Source: Zygaena filipendulae (taxonomy: Eukaryota; Arthropoda; Insecta; Lepidoptera; Zygaenidae). Taken from it: a stretch of DNA of 64,000 bases. The stretch lies in NCBI GenBank assembly GCA_907165275.2, contig OU015659.1, forward strand, positions 3,762,501-3,826,500, read 5' to 3'. The position numbers and the translations under genes were made by a program. How positions within the stretch are numbered: the stretch's first letter is position 1; each line of letters starts with the position of its first letter. Under the pieces are notes generated by a model, which was not told the origin of the DNA, did not search any database, and saw only the letters and a program-made list of their open reading frames with translations. This document shows positions 59,450 to 64,000 of the stretch, one piece after another.

Positions 59450-59989
59450 AAAAAATTGTCAAATAGTCTATTATAATATATTGTATCCCTAGAATAGAAT
59501 GGTTATAAGTTGAAGTGTATTGTTAACTTTGTAATCGCTACGGAACCGCGCGATAAGGCGGGCAGATAACGGTGGAAATGCCCTAGTTTACATCGCCATG
59601 CGCCACCGTTACTGGAACGACGTTCATTGTGCAGCTTCTAGATTCTAAATACTAGAGTAACTGGCAGTTATTATGTACCTATAGGTAATATATGTATAAT
59701 ACATACCATGACTTAAGTCTGGCAGGTTCTGTCAGATAATTTCAGAATAGGTACACCTAAAGTCACTGAGCAAGTAATCGCTACGTGCTTATGTGCTTTT
59801 ATACTAATGAAGCACAAAACCAAACGAGTGTTCGAAGCGGCGGAAAATAACATGGACAGAAGGGCGGCACATCTGGGAAAAAAATTTAAGAGTGTCTTTT
59901 TGTAATTCCTGATTAACAGCTTTTTATTAAATGCATATGAACGGTACTTACATAAAATATATGGTACTTACATTTATAATAAATCAATT
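59450..59989. other. Non-coding spacer
   Basis: A GC-richer patch lies at 59540-59630 (CGCGCGATAAGGCGGGCAG). No gene. Confidence 0.4.
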
Positions 59990-60146
59990 ATTGTTGTCTT
60001 TCTGTCTGTCTGTTTGCTCCGGCTAATCTCTAAAACGGCTGTACCGATTATAACGGGACTTTTACTGACAGATGACTTATTTAGAAAAAAAATGTTCTTG
60101 CGGGAATTTCGAAACTCACGCGGGTGAAACCGCGGGGCACAGCTAG
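59990..60146 (+). mobile_element. Helitron group C
   Basis: GTCTTTCTGTCTGTCTGTTT, CGATTATAACGGGACTTTTA and GGGGCACAGCTAG are in order. Confidence 0.75.
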
Positions 60147-60239
60147 TATACAAATAAAATCAAAATAATAACATCAGTTTTAATAACATGTTACTTACAC
60201 TGTATTTTGTCCCCACTACATATTTTAAAACAAAGACCT

Positions 60240-60413
60240 CCGCCGCGTCTGACTGTCTGTCTTTTCACGATAAACTCAAAACTACGACGGATTTTCATGC
60301 GGTTTTCACCAATAGATAGAGTGATTAAAGTGGAAGGTTTTTAAGTAAAGTTTGTCCTGGAATTCCTGCGGGAACTCCTAAATTATCGCGGGTGAAACTG
60401 CAGGGACCGCTAG
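60240..60413 (+). mobile_element. Helitron with CCAATAGATAGAGTGATT body, second copy
   Basis: GCGGTTTTCACCAATAGATA, CTGGAATTCCTGCGGGAACT and CCGCTAG at 60413. Confidence 0.7.
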
Positions 60414-60426
60414 TTTTTATTAATTA

Positions 60427-60630
60427 CTAGCTGTGCCCCGCGGTTTCACCCGCGTGAGTTTCGGAATTCCCGCAGGAACAATTTTTTTGTAAAATGAAAG
60501 TACCCCAAGTTACTCCTTATAACATCAGCTATCTGTCAGTGAAAGTCCCGTTAAAATCGGTCCAGCCGTTTCAGAGATTATCCTAAACAAACAGACAGAC
60601 AGACAGAGAGAGAACAATTTTCAAAATAGA
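60427..60630 (-). mobile_element. Helitron group C, minus strand, both ends
   Basis: It runs from CTAGCTGTGCCCCGCGGTTT to TTTTCAAAATAGA. AACATCAGCTATCTGTCAGT and GTCCCGTTAAAATCGGTCC are well kept. It is one of the best group C copies. Confidence 0.8.
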
Positions 60631-60721
60631 TTTTTTTTATGTAAGTAGGTATCGTATATACTTGCATAGGTAGGCATTTAGTAAAAAGTTGTAAATTTGG
60701 AATTACAGACACTTCAATTTT

Positions 60722-60803
60722 ATATTATGTAAAATTACGCGGGACTTGAACGCGATGTTAATTAATTAATTAATTTAATTTAATTTAATTTTACATAATA
60801 TAA
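60722..60803. repeat. Inverted repeat around a TTAAT microsatellite
   Basis: TATATTATGTAAAATTACGC (60720) is mirrored by TAATTTTACATAATATA (60785-60802), with TTAATTAATTAATT and AATTTAATTT runs between. Confidence 0.65.
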
Positions 60804-61064
60804 TGTGCTCAAAACGCGAAAATCTAAAAACTTCAATTTTATTTATAGATTTACCTATGCCGTAGAACGTACGTAGACACTAGACAGTACGTAAATGACA
60901 ATGAGGTAAGCATTATAGGCAAGTGCTGGCATTATTAGTGTAATGCTTGTACATAGGCGAGGAAATGTACATACCAAAACATAATTTAAATTTATTAATT
61001 AAATAAATCAAAGTACCTACCTACGTATAGTTATACTTGCAGTAGTTGCGATTTATTGAGCTGT

Positions 61065-61320
61065 TCCTCGCTGCTCCACCCGCGTGAGTTGCGGAATTCC
61101 CGCAGGAACTCCATAGTAGACTAATTTACTTTTTATAACATCACTGAAAGCAGAGAATGTCGCGTCAAAATCGATGCAACCGTTTCGGAGATTCACCCGC
61201 GTGAGTTTTGGAATTCCGCCAGTAACTTCAAACTTCTTTGATAAGAACCTTCTCCTTACAATAACAAACACAACAGAAAAGAATTTAAGAAATTGGTCCA
61301 GCCGTGACCAAGGGAAATAG
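61065..61320 (-). mobile_element. Helitron group C, doubled
   Basis: CACCCGCGTGAGTTGCGGAA and CACCCGCGTGAGTTTTGGAA occur 120 bases apart. TTTATAACATCACTGAAAGC lies between, so one copy was inserted in another. Confidence 0.65.
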
Positions 61321-62183
61321 GGATTAATTTTTATACATATTATCCCCCTTAACTTTACACCCCTTAACTATTATAACATTTATTTGCATTATTTCATTTA
61401 ACATGACTCTATCTGGACATAAAAATACCTCTATACCTACCGAGTTTTTTTTATTTTACGAAAGATTTAACTTTAAAAATAAAATTCATTTTAATTAAAC
61501 CCTTTTTTAACTTATCATTTAATTTATTTCAAATCTGCGCATTGACAAAGAAAAGTTTAATAGATTCTAGAGCTTCTATAGAGCTTCTATTCGGTTTGCG
61601 AAGATTCGTTTTCGGGCACTTACATTAGGTATATTGCATCACATTACAGAACAAACGATGGCTGGGCAGATGTCTAAGCCGCGGGGTTGCGTTTACGTAT
61701 TCCTCGTGCTCATTTAACGAGCTCAGAACAAATATGATAACGAGGCGAACAAACAAAGCTTTTGCAAAGCTTTTTGGGTATCACTATCTTATTATAATGT
61801 GGCTATGTGTCCTTGCGTTTGTGTTGTCTAAATTCCACAACTACGTCCTTTTGGAAAGGATATTGCGGCGAATAATTAGATACTTACTCAGAACGCACGC
61901 GTTTTCTTTCTTTGTTTCTTTCCTTTTCGTTTCATTAATGAAACACAATACGTCTAACAAATGCAATTACTGTGTAGATCTTAGAGGTAAAGTATTTAAA
62001 TGAGAACTTACATTTTTGTTAATCGATCGAGCAGAAATGTCGCTGAGGGTTGATTGAATATTATTTAGGGAGGTGTTTCAGCCTTCTCTGTTTGAAAATG
62101 TTATAAATATTAAATTAAATTTAAATAAATGCAGATTTATTACGACAGTATATGTATAAAATGCAAACAATTTTACCAATCTA
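61321..62183. other. Non-coding spacer
   Basis: The 89-codon frame at 61734-62003 starts M-I-T-R-R-T-N-K and has one hydrophobic stretch. It has no neighbours, splice context or recognisable motif, so I do not call it a gene. Confidence 0.4.
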
Positions 62184-62410
62184 CTAGCAGTCCCGGGCGG
62201 TTTCACCCGCATTAATTTCGAAGTTCCCGCGGAATTGTTCAATACAAACTTTGTAACCCCTTTTCAAACCCTTAGGGGTTGCATTTTCAAAAATCCTTTC
62301 TTATCGGATGCCTAGGTCATACAAAGAACACACCCTCCAAGTTCCAGGTCTCTACGATCAGTGGTTTAGGCTGTGCGTTGATCCATCAGTCATTCAGGAC
62401 AAAGTATAGA
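62184..62410 (-). mobile_element. Helitron group B, minus strand, both ends
   Basis: CTAGCAGTCCCGGGCGGTTT is the start. TTATCGGATGCCTAGGTCAT and TCTCTACGATCAGTGGTTTA are well kept, and it ends CAAAGTATAGA. Confidence 0.8.
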
Positions 62411-63187
62411 TAATAAAAAATAGCTGTTTAGTAAAAAGTATTTTTATTTATACTATATTTCTTTTTATTCATTCATAATATTAATGAATCTACAAAATGT
62501 TTGGCGATATCTGATGCGACTTATTCACGGAATATCCTATCTAATCAATACATAGGCTAGGCTGGTGTTAAAAAATTCAATAAGGCATCAAAGTGAACAA
62601 ACCAGACAGATTGTGAGTATCTAGGTAGGTATACTATCTAGTATTGTACAGATGCCGAGTTCAATAGTGGGATCGCAAGGGATCGGATGAACATTTTTGA
62701 TTATTTGATGAGGAGGAGCTACTCGGTTTCAAACTGAATTTTGTAAGCTAGCTGTTTCAATGGGAACGTATACCTGATATTATATACTTAAACGTAGAAA
62801 TATTTTTCTAGCTAGCGATTTCACTAGCGCGAATTTTGGAAATGTATCGGGAATTATTGATATATACACGGATAAAAATATTTTATTTCGACCCTGAACA
62901 GAGATACGTACATATCGAGTTTCTTTCGAATTCATTTATACATTTTGTGATACGTGCGCAGACAGACGTACATGCAAACGGATAGAAATAAAATAACCTA
63001 TTTTAATTTTCCCTCCACAATGTTATCAAATAAATATTATTTTGGAAGTTTGTGTGTCAGAAACGACGGATTTGGATGAAATGTGGAATGGAGATAGTAC
63101 CCTGAATTAACTCATGGGATACCTACTTTTATTTCGTTTTCCTCGAAGGAGTGATGGGAAGACGAAGCCGGGGGAACATCGCGTATC

Positions 63188-63790
63188 TTATACAACGTGT
63201 TAGTGAATTAACTGAAAACTCGAAAGTAGTTTGCTCAGAATCAACTAGCGAATCGATTGCACTATGTTTTAATATAGGTTATATTTTTTCATTTTTACTA
63301 GCCCATGTCTAAATACTAATATTATAAACGCGAAAGTTTGTTAGTATGTATGGATGGATGGATGCAGGATGGATGAATGTTTGTTACTCTTTTACGCAAA
63401 AACTACTGAATGGATTTAAATGAAACTTTACAATAATATAGCTTATACATCAGATATATATAGGGTACTTTTTATCCCGGAATTCCCGCGGGAACTCTGA
63501 AATTAACGCGGGTGAAACCGCGGGGCACAACTAGTTATTTATAATACAATATTCTCATGTAAGTAATTATATTAATCTTTTGAGGATAATAAGATAATAT
63601 GCCGCCCGTAGCGAATAAATTCGAACCGGTAGGCGCGGGCGTAGCGCTTGGAATTTCGTAGATAGGTCACCTCCAAACTAATGTTGAATAACTTTTAAAG
63701 TATTAATTTTTTCGACATAAAATATATTTTAATCATTTTTTTAAATGGGGTGTATCAGGTTTTCAGTTAATTCAATAACACGTTGTATAA
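63188..63790. mobile_element. Terminal-inverted-repeat element (603 bp) holding a Helitron
   Basis: The left repeat TTATACAACGTGTTAGTGAA (63188-63219 in full) and the right repeat at 63759-63790 are reverse complements at 31 of 32 bases. Interior words such as AGCGAATAAATTCGAACCGG are not in other elements here. Without the Helitron the element would be about 375 bp. Confidence 0.8.
63308..63534 (+). mobile_element. Helitron group A, well preserved
   Basis: TCTAAATACTAATATTATAA to GGGGCACAACTAG. GGAATTCCCGCGGGAACTCT and the ACGCGGGTGAAACCGCGGGG end are intact, and a GGATGGATGGAT tract is inside. It lies within the 63188-63790 element. Confidence 0.85.
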
Positions 63791-64000
63791 TGCACGTTTA
63801 ACATATTATGATATTTTTAAATTACAAGACTCCGTTATAGTGTTATTGCTATATCTATAGGTAGGTTACCTGTGGCATGCCATGTCCTAACTGACTTATT
63901 CATTAACACACATCCAAACCACTAACGTAAGTCTAGAAACTTGTAATTTTGCACATGCCTTCCTCTTATAATTATTTAAGCAAGCACTAAGAACAGGTGT

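Noticed and set aside
61734..62003. An 89-codon frame with a hydrophobic stretch
   Set aside because: It begins with ATG, but there is no recognisable domain or flanking gene structure, and length alone is not convincing in 64 kb.
1..64000. CRISPR arrays, operons, bacterial or plasmid features
   Set aside because: None seen. Direct repeats are mobile elements or microsatellites, and introns and repeat content are those of an insect nuclear genome.

Overview
The window looks like nuclear DNA of a lepidopteran insect (moth or butterfly). It is AT-rich, has almost no long open reading frames, and holds dozens of short non-autonomous Helitrons of the kind common in Lepidoptera. These have a 5' TC near ACTAATATTATAAA, a 3' end of the form ACCGCGGGGCACAGCTAGT, and a CCGCG/CGCGG stem just before the terminal CTAG. 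Degenerate runs such as TAGGTACCTAC, also frequent in lepidopteran non-coding DNA, occur throughout. I cannot name the species.

The only host-gene material I can support lies in the first 3.1 kb. The window opens inside the last codons of one alpha-1,3-fucosyltransferase (GT10) gene (1-46). A second GT10 gene follows in the same orientation, with two exons (about 686-1662 and 2799-3066). The second copy needs three single-base corrections to be read through, so it is either a recent pseudogene or carries consensus errors in the assembly. The pair implies a tandem fucosyltransferase cluster extending to the left.

From 3 kb to 37 kb I see no convincing exon, only intergenic or intronic DNA packed with small mobile elements. 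There are four sequence groups of Helitrons (A-D), a MITE family with AGTCCGT ends and internal TGACGTCA sites (five copies), two copies of a near-perfect foldback element, and several single terminal-inverted-repeat elements. tRNA-derived or SINE-like repeats are also present. From 37 kb to 52 kb the elements are larger. They include two degenerate copies of one non-LTR retrotransposon C-terminus (37.8 kb plus, 46.1-46.4 kb minus), a 273-bp tandem repeat open on both strands, and a 170-bp-arm hairpin (39.7-40.2 kb). A 3.2-kb structure with about 1.1-kb inverted arms made of repeated units (47.8-51.1 kb) carries a fragment of a transposon-type protein in its middle.

The best-preserved element is at 52.3-56.3 kb. 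It is a three-level nest: a Helitron, holding a terminal-inverted-repeat element, holding a complete LTR retroelement. The retroelement has identical 252-bp LTRs and a 4-bp target duplication. Its single intact 603-codon frame joins Gag-like and protease regions directly to the end of integrase, with reverse transcriptase, RNase H and the integrase core missing. The rest (56-64 kb) is again Helitrons, one tRNA-derived SINE, a fifth MITE copy and a terminal-inverted-repeat element holding a well-preserved Helitron.

There is no operon, CRISPR array, rRNA gene or bona fide tRNA gene. The window is best read as a fucosyltransferase locus margin followed by a transposon-dense region with much nesting and many long inverted repeats.
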